DNA of 64,000 bases from Symbiodinium natans (GCA_905221605.1 CAJNDS010002256.1:74571-138570); one strand, 5' to 3'; shown: positions 29,510-38,475, counted from the first letter of the stretch. Translations and numbers: made by a program. The notes: a model not told the origin generated them from the letters alone.

Positions 29510-29525
29510 AAGTCCCAACTTTGTG
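29510..29525 (+). repeat. 16-bp target-site duplication, right copy
   Basis: Exact copy of 19064-19079, directly after the LINE tail. Confidence 0.9.
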
Positions 29526-31361
29526 GTGCCGACCCCGAAGCCAAGCCCATTGAAAGGTCGTCCAGACATCAGATCGGTTGTTGAGCAGGTCGGGCTCAGA
29601 GTCGTTGATCCCGCTTCCCACCTTCGGCTTCCTTGGGAGACTGGCATTTATAAGGGTCTTTTCGAAAATTTCCCTGCGCTGTCGGGGGTGCCATCCACCG
29701 TTCCTCCGGCACCTTTTAGCCTGCAGATTGTGCCTTCGGAGCCCATGGGAAGTTCGCCCGCGAGGCCCGGACCTTCGGTGGTGCCATGCAAAGCTTTGCG
29801 TGCCTTCAGGTGCCATCATGACATTGCATATGAGGCCAGGATAGAGGCGGTTTTGGAGAAAAGTTGCCTTAAGCTTGTGGGGTTCCTGAACTCTTTGGAG
29901 CTTAACGCCAGACCACATGCGTGGCCTGCCGGTCATGATGACCAGTGCATCTATGTCAAGGCCTGCCTCGGCGTGAAGTCGCCATTCACTGTCGAGAAGC
30001 GTGCAAATTCATTGGTTCATCTCATGCGCTGGATGGTTGAGTACAAAGGGCTTCTTGTGAGCATCACCGAGGATGGGCTCTGGGATTACTTGTCATACTT
30101 GAAGGAACATGCTGCAGCGGCCTCCAAAGGACAGGCTTCCATATCAGGCATCCGTTTTGCATTGCATGTTCTGGGAGTGTGTTTCTCCGAGCACGTGTTG
30201 AGTCGTCGATGCATTGGATTCGCCGAACAAATGGAGGCCTTGTCACGGGAGTCTTGCCAGGCATCTTCTTTGTTGCTGTCAGAGCTTCTGGCATTGCACG
30301 GTATGTTGAAAAACAGTGCGCTGGAGCCTTGGGACCGAGCTTCCGTGGCGTTCTTGATCATCTGTGCGTATGCCAGAGCGCGAGCCAGCGACCTTGTGAG
30401 AGTCCAAAGGGTGTCGGCCGACACCGCAGATAAATTTGGGTTCCTCGAGATAATGCTCAAAACTCATAAAGGGGCTAGGAACCCTAAGCTTAAGTCCAAG
30501 CTCCTGCCCGTGATTGCTCCGTTGGTTGAGGTCGATGGATCCAACTGGTATCACGATGTCAAGGCTGCTCTGGAAGCGGTGGGCTTGTCGCTCGATGGCG
30601 ACATTAACGGCCCTTTGTTCCGTCCTCCTAGCGACGGTGCGGGAGGAGCTCCAGGTGTGCGTGAGCTTCGCGCTCATGAGGTGACTGCTTTGCTGCATTC
30701 TTTCCTTGGGCAGCCCGATGCGAATCGCCGGCTGTCTTCACACAGCCTCAAGGCAACCTTGCTTGACTGGACTTCAAAATTTGGCTTGCCTCCTCAGCAG
30801 CAGCATATCCTTGGACGCCACTGTGATGCTGTCAAGGGAAGTGCACCATTGTACTCGAGAGACCTGGTTTATGATGCCACGCGAGCTCTTCAGAGCGTCA
30901 TCATGGAGGTGCATCATGCCCGTTTCGTGCCCGATGCGCCGAGGTCCTTGAGGTATCCACAGAGTGTTGCTCAGTCTCATGTTGATGTGATTGAAGTCAA
31001 GGACGAGCCCGTTGGCGAAGCAGTGCCGATTCCCACGGTGGGCAAGGAGCCAGAACCTGCTGAGCATGATGCCAGCCCTGCTTCAAGCTCCGATGTGGAG
31101 TCCTCCTCTAGCAGTTCATCCAGCTCCGACAGCGATGCACCTGCATCCTGCAAGAAGTTCGCGCGACCGGACTGGCCTGAGGAGCTCACGCGTGTGCATA
31201 AAAAGACTCGTACCATGCATTTGGCTAAATCCTTTACAGGTGGAGGCACTGCAATCTTTGCATGCGGTCGAGCGGAATCTGATGCTTACGAGGCTGGATG
31301 CGCTTCTGGCCCAGGCAGGCGCTGTGAAGTTTGCGTTCGTCTTGGGGCTGATACGTCTTGA
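29526..31361 (+). CDS. Tyrosine recombinase of the DIRS-like element, 3' part
   Basis: Continues the frame of 18618-19079 and adds 611 residues. A SAM-like N-terminal helical region (SPFTVEKRANSLVHLMRWM) is followed by the catalytic domain: AYARARASDLVRV with the first Arg near 30375, SHSLKATLLDW with the His-x-x-Lys box near 30740, ILGRHC with the second His at 30818, and PLYSRD with the nucleophile Tyr at 30852. This is the pattern of DIRS-type and phage-type tyrosine recombinases, which integrate a circular DNA copy. A Ser-rich linker and a Cys-containing tail (CGRAESD, RRCEVC) follow. Here the gene lies upstream of gag, while in known DIRS elements it is usually last. Confidence 0.82.
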   Translation: MPTPKPSPLKGRPDIRSVVEQVGLRVVDPASHLRLPWETGIYKGLFENFPALSGVPSTVPPAPFSLQIVPSEPMGSSPARPGPSVVPCKALRAFRCHHDIAYEARIEAVLEKSCLKLVGFLNSLELNARPHAWPAGHDDQCIYVKACLGVKSPFTVEKRANSLVHLMRWMVEYKGLLVSITEDGLWDYLSYLKEHAAAASKGQASISGIRFALHVLGVCFSEHVLSRRCIGFAEQMEALSRESCQASSLLLSELLALHGMLKNSALEPWDRASVAFLIICAYARARASDLVRVQRVSADTADKFGFLEIMLKTHKGARNPKLKSKLLPVIAPLVEVDGSNWYHDVKAALEAVGLSLDGDINGPLFRPPSDGAGGAPGVRELRAHEVTALLHSFLGQPDANRRLSSHSLKATLLDWTSKFGLPPQQQHILGRHCDAVKGSAPLYSRDLVYDATRALQSVIMEVHHARFVPDAPRSLRYPQSVAQSHVDVIEVKDEPVGEAVPIPTVGKEPEPAEHDASPASSSDVESSSSSSSSSDSDAPASCKKFARPDWPEELTRVHKKTRTMHLAKSFTGGGTAIFACGRAESDAYEAGCASGPGRRCEVCVRLGADTS

Positions 31362-32051
31362 CATGGTTTCTGCAGGCCTCTTAGGGCAAAGCCCTTTTTG
31401 ACTTGGTGGTACAGACTTTTGCAAAAATCTGTCTGGCCAGCTGGCGGATGCGCTTGCTGCCTGTGCCTCGGCAACATGGCCGGCGGATGCGCTCGAACAA
31501 CGTGGCTGTCGGATGCGGTTTCGCCACACAGTGGCACTGCAGTCTATCGGTTGTGTTTGGTGGTTGCACCAGCCGGCGGATGCGCCGATCGGCCAGATTT
31601 TTCTTTTCGAGGGTAGCGCGGCGGATGCGCTTGCGCAATGCCTCGGCAACATGGCTGGCGGATGCGCCTCGACAACATGGCCATCGGATGTGCTGAGGCC
31701 AAATGGCTGGCCTTGCATTCCCTGAGTTGTGTTTGGTGGTTGCACCTGCCGGCGGATGCGCTGAGCTGTCAGACTTTTTCGAGCAGATGTTTTTGAAAGC
31801 TTCCGGCAGCCCCCACATCCCTTCGCCGCTGAAAAAGTTGGGCGTTCTGGAGACCTCATATGTGGGACACTAAGCAATATGCATGAGATGCTCTTGTTTT
31901 GTGGAAAATTTTTCCTCAAGCTAGATGCTGATGAGCCATGATGATTTGCTGCCTTGATGTTCTGCCTAACTTTGTCAGTGCATGCTTCAGTCCTTTGCTG
32001 TCGAGCTCCAGCTTAGGCCGCTTTTTGGAAGAGCTGCGTGTTTGTTTGGCC
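31362..32051 (+). repeat. Spacer with dispersed GGCGGATGCGC repeats
   Basis: Between 31440 and 31765 the phrase (G)CGGATGCG occurs about nine times at irregular spacing. A larger unit, GTTGTGTTTGGTGGTTGCACC followed by CCGGCGGATGCGC, occurs twice (about 31550 and 31727), as does CTCGGCAACATGGC. No ORF is credible here. It may be a control region or the 5' untranslated leader of gag. Confidence 0.65.
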
Positions 32052-33260
32052 ATGTCGAGTCTTCTGGACAGTGAAGCTCATTTTGAAAAGAGGGCCTCCG
32101 AAATCGGGATGAGTGGGGCCAGCTTGCAAGCTTTGCAGGCTCATGGGGTTGCAACCATGGGTAACATTGCACACATCATTGGGACTCCGGGCCAGCCCCT
32201 TGCAGATGCCGATGTTGAGGTTTGGATGAGATTGCATTTGCCCGCTGCGACCCTAGGTGATCAGGCCTCGCTCCGCCGCCTCATCTGGGAGGGAGGGGCA
32301 TTGGCCACAGCTGAGCTCAAGGAGCAGTTAACCCACCCCGATAGTTCAGCCCAAAAGAAAGTTCCGGAAGCTGAACGCTCCCGGCGGATGGCGCATCTGA
32401 GAGCTTCGTTGCCGGGTCTGGCTTTGGAAGGTCCCCTCCCCTCTTTCAGCCTACTTGATAAAGCAGCTGCCATCGAGAGAGAAAATCAGCGTCGTTTTCT
32501 CAGCCCTGATGTTTGTGTCAGTCGGGCCTTCGAGGTCACGAATGCGCGACCCGACAAGAAGGTCCTCGAGCTTGATGATGCCAAAACGCTGTCTGTCTCC
32601 AGCCAGGCTGATGTGCCCGAGAGTCCGCCGTGCTCGGCCCTACAGCTGCAGGAAGCCCTTTTGAGGCGAGGCGTTGCTTTTGCTTTTGCACAGATTGTAT
32701 CCTTCACGTCTTATCAGAAGTATGTCACACTCCTCTTCCAGCATTTGGCCCGTGATCCGCCCCCTGATTACCAGAGGTGTTCGGTCAGTCAGTTAGCCAG
32801 GGCGGACCGTATGGTGTTTGAGCGTCTCATCGCTGCTGATGTCAAGCCCCGGCGCGATCCATCCGGCGTTTATGCCTTGGACACCAAGCTTTTGGAAGCC
32901 CTTGAAAGCTACCAGGTCAGCATGCTTTTGATGCCTTTGGCGGCTCAGCGTCCTGATCAGCGGGGGCTGAAGCGCCCAGCTGCTTCTGCGTCCTCGGGGC
33001 AATTCGGGCGTGCACGGCCTGGTTCCAAATGGGCCAAGGGCCGCGGCAGAGGGGTCCCTGCAGGCAAGGGCAAAGGTCGGATCCATGGGCCGGCCGTGCC
33101 CAAGGTGATCAGTGACTTGGGCGGGCATGCCAAGACTGACGATGGTAAGGGGCTTTGTTTCAACCACAACTTGGAAGGCTGCAAGAATCCGCATTGTAAG
33201 CGCCTGCATGTTTGCGCCAAGTGCTTCAAGAGCACTCACACGATTAGGCAGTGCAATTGA
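32052..33260 (+). CDS. Gag-like protein with zinc knuckle
   Basis: From the ATG at 32052 (GGCCATGTCGAG) the frame gives 402 residues. The frame is open from 31938, but the extra residues look like chance. Two helical regions are followed by a basic Gly/Lys/Arg-rich stretch (KWAKGRGRGVPAGKGKGR). The C-terminus has a CCCH finger (CFNHNLEGCKNPHCKRLH, C-x7-C-x4-C-x3-H) next to a retroviral-type zinc knuckle (CAKCFKSTHTIRQC, C-x2-C-x4-H-x4-C). That is the arrangement of nucleic-acid-binding Gag proteins that package element RNA. The oxygenase-methyltransferase-RT region begins 18 bp further on. Confidence 0.8.
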   Translation: MSSLLDSEAHFEKRASEIGMSGASLQALQAHGVATMGNIAHIIGTPGQPLADADVEVWMRLHLPAATLGDQASLRRLIWEGGALATAELKEQLTHPDSSAQKKVPEAERSRRMAHLRASLPGLALEGPLPSFSLLDKAAAIERENQRRFLSPDVCVSRAFEVTNARPDKKVLELDDAKTLSVSSQADVPESPPCSALQLQEALLRRGVAFAFAQIVSFTSYQKYVTLLFQHLARDPPPDYQRCSVSQLARADRMVFERLIAADVKPRRDPSGVYALDTKLLEALESYQVSMLLMPLAAQRPDQRGLKRPAASASSGQFGRARPGSKWAKGRGRGVPAGKGKGRIHGPAVPKVISDLGGHAKTDDGKGLCFNHNLEGCKNPHCKRLHVCAKCFKSTHTIRQCN

Positions 33261-33278
33261 GAGCTTGGGGCGTCGGGG

Positions 33279-33873
33279 GTGCTGCTGCCGCGCCCTCCGG
33301 CGCCGGGCACTGAACCACGTTCCACTGGTGAGGTCGTCTCCTCACGCATTTCTCCGGACAATGCCGAATCTCTTGCAGCCTCCTTTCTCCAACAGGGGGT
33401 CACAGAAGCCGATGTCTGCGCTTTGGTGCCCTATCTCAAGTCCGAGCGTCCTGCTCAGGGACAAGGCGTGCCATCCGAGTTTAGCTTTACAACGGGCGCG
33501 TACGTCCATGGGTCTTTGGTTGGCCTGAGGACCCATGCATCCACTTTTCCAAATGTCACGCGCTGTCTGTGTGACCTAGTCAAGCGTCGAGCCCCAGAAA
33601 TCGAATTCTCTTCGATAGCCCTTTTTAAGGATCTTTGCACCCCTCCTCACCGTGACCTGAATAACAGTTCAGGTTTTCCCTCCTGCCTCATTCCTTGCTC
33701 CAGCTTCGAAGGAGGCGAGCTGTGGATTGAAGATGAAGAAGGCTCAGTGGCGTGCCCCGACCCCGCTGTTGCTACCAAAGGTCGTCTCCTCAGCCTCACG
33801 GGACCCACGCTTTTCGACCCACATCTGCTTCATGCGACCGCTCCTTGGGTTGGATCCCGGGTGGGGCCCCCCC
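33279..33873 (+). CDS. 2OG-Fe(II) oxygenase-like domain of the DIRS-like polyprotein
   Basis: This first domain of the polyprotein reads FSSIALFKDLCTPPHRDLNN with an HxD motif at 33648-33656. FEGGELWIEDEEG follows, then GPTLFDPHLLHATAPWVGSR with the distal His at 33831 and an Arg after it. HxD...H plus the following Arg is the metal- and 2-oxoglutarate-binding pattern of double-stranded beta-helix dioxygenases, a family that includes nucleic-acid demethylases and base hydroxylases. The substrate is unknown. The frame leaves the domain at a run of seven C (33867-33873), after which the methyltransferase-like domain continues in another phase. The nominal frame stays open to 34793. Confidence 0.6.
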
Positions 33874-35161
33874 GCGTCCGCTGTGCAGCACTTTCCCGGT
33901 GGTTTTTGAGATCTTCTCTGGTTCTGCTCGCGTCACAACGGCTTTGCGTTCTTTTTGGCCGCACTGTTTCGGCGTGGATTCTAGGCCTTCGTCCGAAGCT
34001 CGTTCTCATACTTTGGTGGCAGACCTCAGTTCGCCAGCCGGGCAGGACTTGCTGTGGCATTGGTTGCGTTGCCCATATCTCGTGGGGTTGTGGATTGCTC
34101 CACCGTGTGGGACGGCCAGTCTCGCACGTTGCATCCCGGTGTACGATGCTGCCGGTAACGTTGTACCGTCGCCGCCTCCCTTGCGCGACTCGGCCCACCC
34201 AGACGGCCTGCCAGGCCTTGAAGGCCTTCATGCTGTGCGAGTTCGCCAAGCGAATATCTTGTATTCCTTGGTTCAGGAGCTGTGTGCTTTCGCTGACCAG
34301 GCGCAGATCATGGTGGCAGTGGAGAATCCTCGCGGCAGCCTCTTCTGGTCGACTTCATCCTGGCGCCGAGCTCAGCCCTACTGTCCCTTTTGGACTTGCT
34401 TCCAGAACTGTGCTTTCAAGGGTCGCAGACCCAAATGGACGGCCATCGCCCACAACCACCCCTCCTTCACCGCCCTCGCCCGTACTTGTCCTGGTGCCAG
34501 TTGCGCTTCGCAACATTTGCCCTGGGGGCTCACCCCGTCCCACACCTGGTCCACTAGTGAGGAGTGCGCTTATCCGCCTTTTCTTGCTGTCTGCGTGGCG
34601 CGTTGCTTTGCCCGGGCCGTTGAGGTCGCGCCGCCTTCTGAGCCGTCCATTGCGGCCATCCGCGCCCGCGCTGGGTTGCAGCCCAAAGCATCTTCTTATG
34701 CCCCCCTGGTGCCGGAACACAAGCAAGTTGTTGTCTTGCGCGGTCCCTCCGTTCTGCTCGACGAACTGCCTGTCGAGCCCATGGCCCGCTTGAAGAAGGA
34801 ATGGGCGCCTCCGCCTTCTGTTGCCCCGGCCGGGGCCCTGCCCACAGGCTCACAGCTTTTGCGGTCTACTCCTCTTACGGTTAATATGGGGTTGCCTGAC
34901 ACTGACCAAGTCCCCACAGGTGCCGCTTTGCAGCCCGAAGTTCCCCCGCAAGGTACCACCGAGGTTGCTTGGGGCACTCCCTTTGAACCACAAGAGTTTG
35001 TGAGAGCCGCCGTGGCCAAGGGGCATCCTCGTACTTTCAGCGCTTTGCTGCCAAGTGTTTTGGAAGAGGCCATTGACTTCAATGCAAGCCATACCTTGGC
35101 TGAGACTGCAGAGGTCAGGACTGGTTGGTTTAAGCACTGGTTGAATAGGATGGGGGCTTGA
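33874..35161 (+). CDS. C5-cytosine-methyltransferase-like domain of the DIRS-like polyprotein
   Basis: VFEIFSGSARVTTAL near 33902 matches the SAM-binding motif I (F.G.G). It is followed by FGVDSRPS (motif II-like acidic residue), VADLSSPAG (motif III-like), WIAPPCGTAS with Pro-Pro-Cys at 34100-34108 (motif IV, catalytic Cys in DNA C5 methylases) and VAVENPRGSLFW at 34319 (motif VI, where Glu-Asn-Val is usual). A Pro/Ala-rich linker of ~170 residues leads to a stop TGA at 35159-35161. The same frame continues after the stop into the start of the reverse transcriptase, so the stop probably interrupts one polyprotein. DNA methylase activity is inferred from motifs only; motifs IX-X are not evident. 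Confidence 0.65.
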
Positions 35162-36660
35162 AAGGAGGAGGAGGCGGCTCTGAAGGCATCGATGCCTCCA
35201 GAGCGAGCAAAGGTGCTGGAGGGGAAGAACCTCCTGCTATGGCAGGAAATGTTACGTGCCAGCGGTTATCCGGATCTGGGAGTCGTAGATCTGATGAAGG
35301 AAGGTGTCGATCTTGCAGGCCAGGTGCCAGCTTCTGGGCTTTTTGGACCTTGTTTCAAACCCGCCAAGCTGTCCCCCGCTGGACTCCCGAAGTTCGCCGG
35401 AAGATTCTCGTTGCTGCATCCAAGCCATCTGAGCATGATGCCGTCATATGCCAGAAGACAGCTGAGGAATATGAGAAGGGCTGGGTTTCAGGTCCGCTGG
35501 ACCCCAGCTCGTTGCCCTCAGATGCAGTGATCAACAGGCGCTTCGCCATTCTTCAGAAGGATCGGCCCAGGGTGATTGACGACTGCAGCGCTTCCCTTCT
35601 GAATGATACAGTGCAGAAGACCGAATCTCCCCAGCCTCAGAGTGTGGACTTGATCGCAGCCATGGTTCTGGCAGCACTTCAGCGTTTGCCAGGCAAGGCC
35701 ATGGTCGGGAAGTGCCTGGACTTGAAAGCTGCCTACAGACAGGTTCCTGTCTCAGCCGCTGGCCTGATGTTTGCCTTTGTTGCATACTTCTGCCCTGCAG
35801 AGGCCAAATGTGTGGTGAGGCAGATGTATGCGCTTCCGTTTGGTGCCAGCAGGGCTGTGTATGGGTACCTTAGGATAGCGTATAGCTTGTGGTGGTTAGC
35901 CGTTAAGAACCTTAAGCTCATGATGACGCACTTTTTCGACGACTTCGTCAACATCTGTAGATCCGAGGAGCAGGTCCACGTGGAAAGAGTCCTGCATGGA
36001 TTCTTTGCACTGCTTGGCTGGAAAGTTTCGGAGGACAAGGACCATGGGTTCCAGGAAGAATTTACGGCTCTGGGGATATGGGTTTCCTTCAGCAGATTCC
36101 TTCACTCCGAGGTCTTGTTCTTCAACACTCCCAGCCGGATACAGGAAGTTTCGGCTTATCTGAACTCGCTCCTGGAGGTTAGAACGTCCACCAAGAAGGA
36201 ACTGGAACGGATCAGGGGACGCATGCTTTTTGCTGGTGGCCAGCTGTTTGGAAGGTTGGGCCGAACCTGTGTTAAAGCTCTGCAGCAGGCAGAAGCCGAC
36301 CCTCAGTGTGTGATCACCGACGCCATGGCTTCAGCCATAACCTTGTTCATTGACCTCCTCAGAAATGGCCCGCCTAGGATGATCTCCAACCTTTCCGCAC
36401 AACCCTGCTACATCTTCACAGATGCGGCCTTTGATAGGGCTGGTGGTTCTAGCCGTTGTGGGTTGGGGGGAGTCCTCATAGGACCTGACGGGATGCCTCG
36501 TAGGTTCTTCTCGGTAGAACTTCACGAGTCCTTCCAGCGAGCCTTAGGCGTTGATGAATCCAGTACGATTATCTTTGAAGCCGAACTTTGTGCCGTAGTT
36601 TTGGCCTATGTCCTCTGGAGAGATGACATTTGTTCGCGACCCATCGTTTGCTACATAGAT
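35162..36660 (+). pseudogene. DIRS-type reverse transcriptase and RNase H
   Basis: The beginning (PPERAKVLEGKNLLLWQEML, GVVDLMKEGVDLAG) is in the methyltransferase frame. The rest is one phase off, with the shift near a run of C at about 35370. The polymerase has RPRVIDDCSASLLN, KCLDLKAAYRQVPV with the first Asp, LPFGASRAVYGYLR and FFDDFVNI at 35932 (the YxDD position). RNase H follows with YIFTDAAFD (Asp near 36421), EAELCAVVLAYVLWRD (Glu near 36583) and CYID (Asp at 36658). An extra A in GATAAATAAC at 36658-36667 causes a stop; without it the frame runs on as below. Similar to other DIRS/Ngaro polymerases in motif order. Confidence 0.82.
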
Positions 36661-36663
36661 AAA

Positions 36664-36904
36664 TAACGCCACAAGGGACGTCCTCATCAGTGGTTCCGCC
36701 CGCAACCAGGTAGGTGCCAGGTTGGCTCGGCTTCTCCTTACGGTGGAGACCTTGGCCAAAACCTTCAGTTGGTTCGCACGAGTGCCCAGTCCGTCGAACT
36801 TAGCCGACGAGCCTTCCAGGACCCTCATGTCCACCTTTCAATTTGAAGGCGTGGTTTTGGAAGCAGATTCTTGCCAACAAACCTTGGAGATGATTCTTGC
36901 TTGA
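36664..36904 (+). pseudogene. RNase H C-terminal segment after a one-base frameshift
   Basis: In the shifted frame the sequence reads NATRDVLISGSARN, then LLLTVETLAKTFSWFARVPS and NLADEPSR. This is the typical end of DIRS and other retroelement RNase H regions (D..N..AD.PSR). It ends at TGA 36902-36904, about 50 bp before repeat B1. Confidence 0.7.
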
Positions 36905-36956
36905 TTGCGGAGATCCCTTCTTGTCTTGGGGCGTTAGTTTGGGTTTCGGTTAAGTT

Positions 36957-37220
36957 GGGGATTGGTGCATGCTTCCCAGTGTTATGTCTTTGCCGCCAGC
37001 TGCAAAGGGGCCCGTGTGCCCAGCTTCACAGGTTGCCCAAGGTATAAGGTGAGGCTTTGTGTGCACCGACTCCCACAGTCTCCACGTGAGAAAAAGAAGA
37101 AGCGAGTGCAGTGCTTTTATGCATAGTGATGACGTGCTTGGGGATCCTTTTGGGAGAGTCTTATGCACTTCGAGTTTTGCTGTTTTCCCTTTTCCGGGTT
37201 TCTTTGGCTCAAGACTTTAA
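36957..37220 (+). repeat. Split direct repeat B1
   Basis: 264 bp repeated at 37858-38121 with about one mismatch (GATGACGTGC versus GATGACATGC). B1 abuts and shares AA with A2. In Ngaro-type elements this internal B1-A2 block corresponds to the junction of the circular intermediate. Confidence 0.92.
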
Positions 37221-37498
37221 GCTAACGGTCAACGGGTTGATAGTGCATTAAAGTCTGAGCCTAGAGAAAAACCCCTTTGTGTGTCTTTGCTAGCTCGCCC
37301 GAGCTTTGGGAAAAGGGAAAACTTTCCTTCATTGGCCTTTTGCACTCATTTTCCAGTCTCTGACACCATTGCTTGCGCATGTTCACCGGTTCAAGTGCCT
37401 TGTGAACGATGAGCATCTGCAAGTTCTTGGAGCTGCCAAATGTTTTGCATCAAGCTTTGAACACTAGACTCAAGCTTCTGCAATGTGTCAAAATTTCT
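37219..37498 (+). repeat. Split direct repeat A2
   Basis: 280-bp internal copy of A1 (18027-18306), about two mismatches, same length. Confidence 0.92.
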
Positions 37499-37857
37499 CC
37501 CGCCCTGCCCACCCTGTGTCGGGTCGCCTGGCTTCCCTCTTGTGCTCGTCCTACCGAGTGTCTTGAGTAAGCCAGTTGGTCGCGGTTGTGACGGCCATGT
37601 TCCCACCTGCCCGCCCTTCCTCTGGCAAGCTTCACACGCGTGCTCGCCTCTGCGCGCCTTTCTCAGAATGTCCTGCGTTCGCTCATGTTCACCAACATTG
37701 GAGCGCCTGCTGGTTCTTGATGTTGCTCATGGCTGCCAGCATTGGAGCGCCTACCGGCTTGTGCCTTGCGTTCGCTCATGTTTGCCATACACCGAGCTCT
37801 GACTGTTAACGATGCAAACTCTTGCAATGCTTGAGGGGATCAGCTTGTGCCTCCCAA
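37499..37857 (+). other. Unique spacer between A2 and B2
   Basis: 359 bp with small internal duplications: TGCGTTCGCTCATGTT and CATTGGAGCGCCT(G/A)C each occur twice. No ORF is credible. Confidence 0.5.
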
Positions 37858-38121
37858 GGGGATTGGTGCATGCTTCCCAGTGTTATGTCTTTGCCGCCAG
37901 CTGCAAAGGGGCCCGTGTGCCCAGCTTCACAGGTTGCCCAAGGTATAAGGTGAGGCTTTGTGTGCACCGACTCCCACAGTCTCCACGTGAGAAAAAGAAG
38001 AAGCGAGTGCAGTGCTTTTATGCATAGTGATGACATGCTTGGGGATCCTTTTGGGAGAGTCTTATGCACTTCGAGTTTTGCTGTTTTCCCTTTTCCGGGT
38101 TTCTTTGGCTCAAGACTTTAA
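37858..38121 (+). repeat. Split direct repeat B2, right end of the element
   Basis: 264-bp copy of B1. It ends TTTGGCTCAAGACTTTAA, and flanking DNA begins ACTCTATTCC. Near its end it contains TTTGGCTCAAG, identical to the last 11 bases of the dinoflagellate spliced leader. Confidence 0.92.
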
Positions 38122-38475
38122 ACTCTATTCCTTGTAGGCATTTCCTTTCCCTTCTCTGAGGCATCGGCAAGTCTGATTCCAAGGATGCGCTTGCCTTGTG
38201 TTCTTTTCTTGTTATCGTACGTTCGTGGCAGAGGTAGCAGCCTGGGCCTAGGAGCTTTAGGTTCGTCCATTGCTCTTCAAAGGGATGAGGTAGGTAGCTG
38301 CGATTATCGCAGTGCAGTCCCCCCGCGCCCGCTCCAACGCTTAAGTACGTGTTGGGTCTTGTTGCTTGTGTGTTGGTAGTTTTCGGTTTGGTCTTGTTTG
38401 GCTTGTTAGTCCTTGGCTAGGCGGGTCCAAAGGACGGAGCTGGCAACGGCACGCTTCAATGGGCTTTTGGCTAAT
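38122..38475. other. No recognised feature
   Basis: Flank of the DIRS-like element. No gene or repeat seen. Confidence 0.4.

Larger units (their letters stand above)
18027..38121 (+). mobile_element. Ngaro-like DIRS-order tyrosine-recombinase retrotransposon, split by a nested LINE
   Basis: Four repeats in the order A1 (18027-18306), B1 (36957-37220), A2 (37219-37498), B2 (37858-38121) form the split-direct-repeat ends known from Ngaro/PAT-type DIRS elements. A copies differ at about two sites and B copies at about one. Coding regions run coiled-coil ORF, tyrosine recombinase, zinc-knuckle gag, 2OG-oxygenase-like plus methyltransferase-like plus reverse transcriptase plus RNase H. Without the 10.4 kb LINE the element would be about 9.65 kb. 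A1/B1/A2/B2 junctions share AA, as expected for recombination-based integration without target duplication. The recombinase lies upstream of gag, which is not the usual order. The polyprotein has two apparent frameshifts, one in-frame stop and a frameshift in RNase H. Confidence 0.85.

Noticed and set aside
29526-31361. A free Crypton-type recombinase independent of the DIRS-like element
   Set aside because: It lies within the split direct repeats on the same strand as gag and RT and continues the frame that starts right after A1.
33752-34793. Long oxygenase-frame ORF continuing through the methyltransferase region
   Set aside because: After the C run at 33867 this phase loses domain-like content while the other phase shows methyltransferase motifs.
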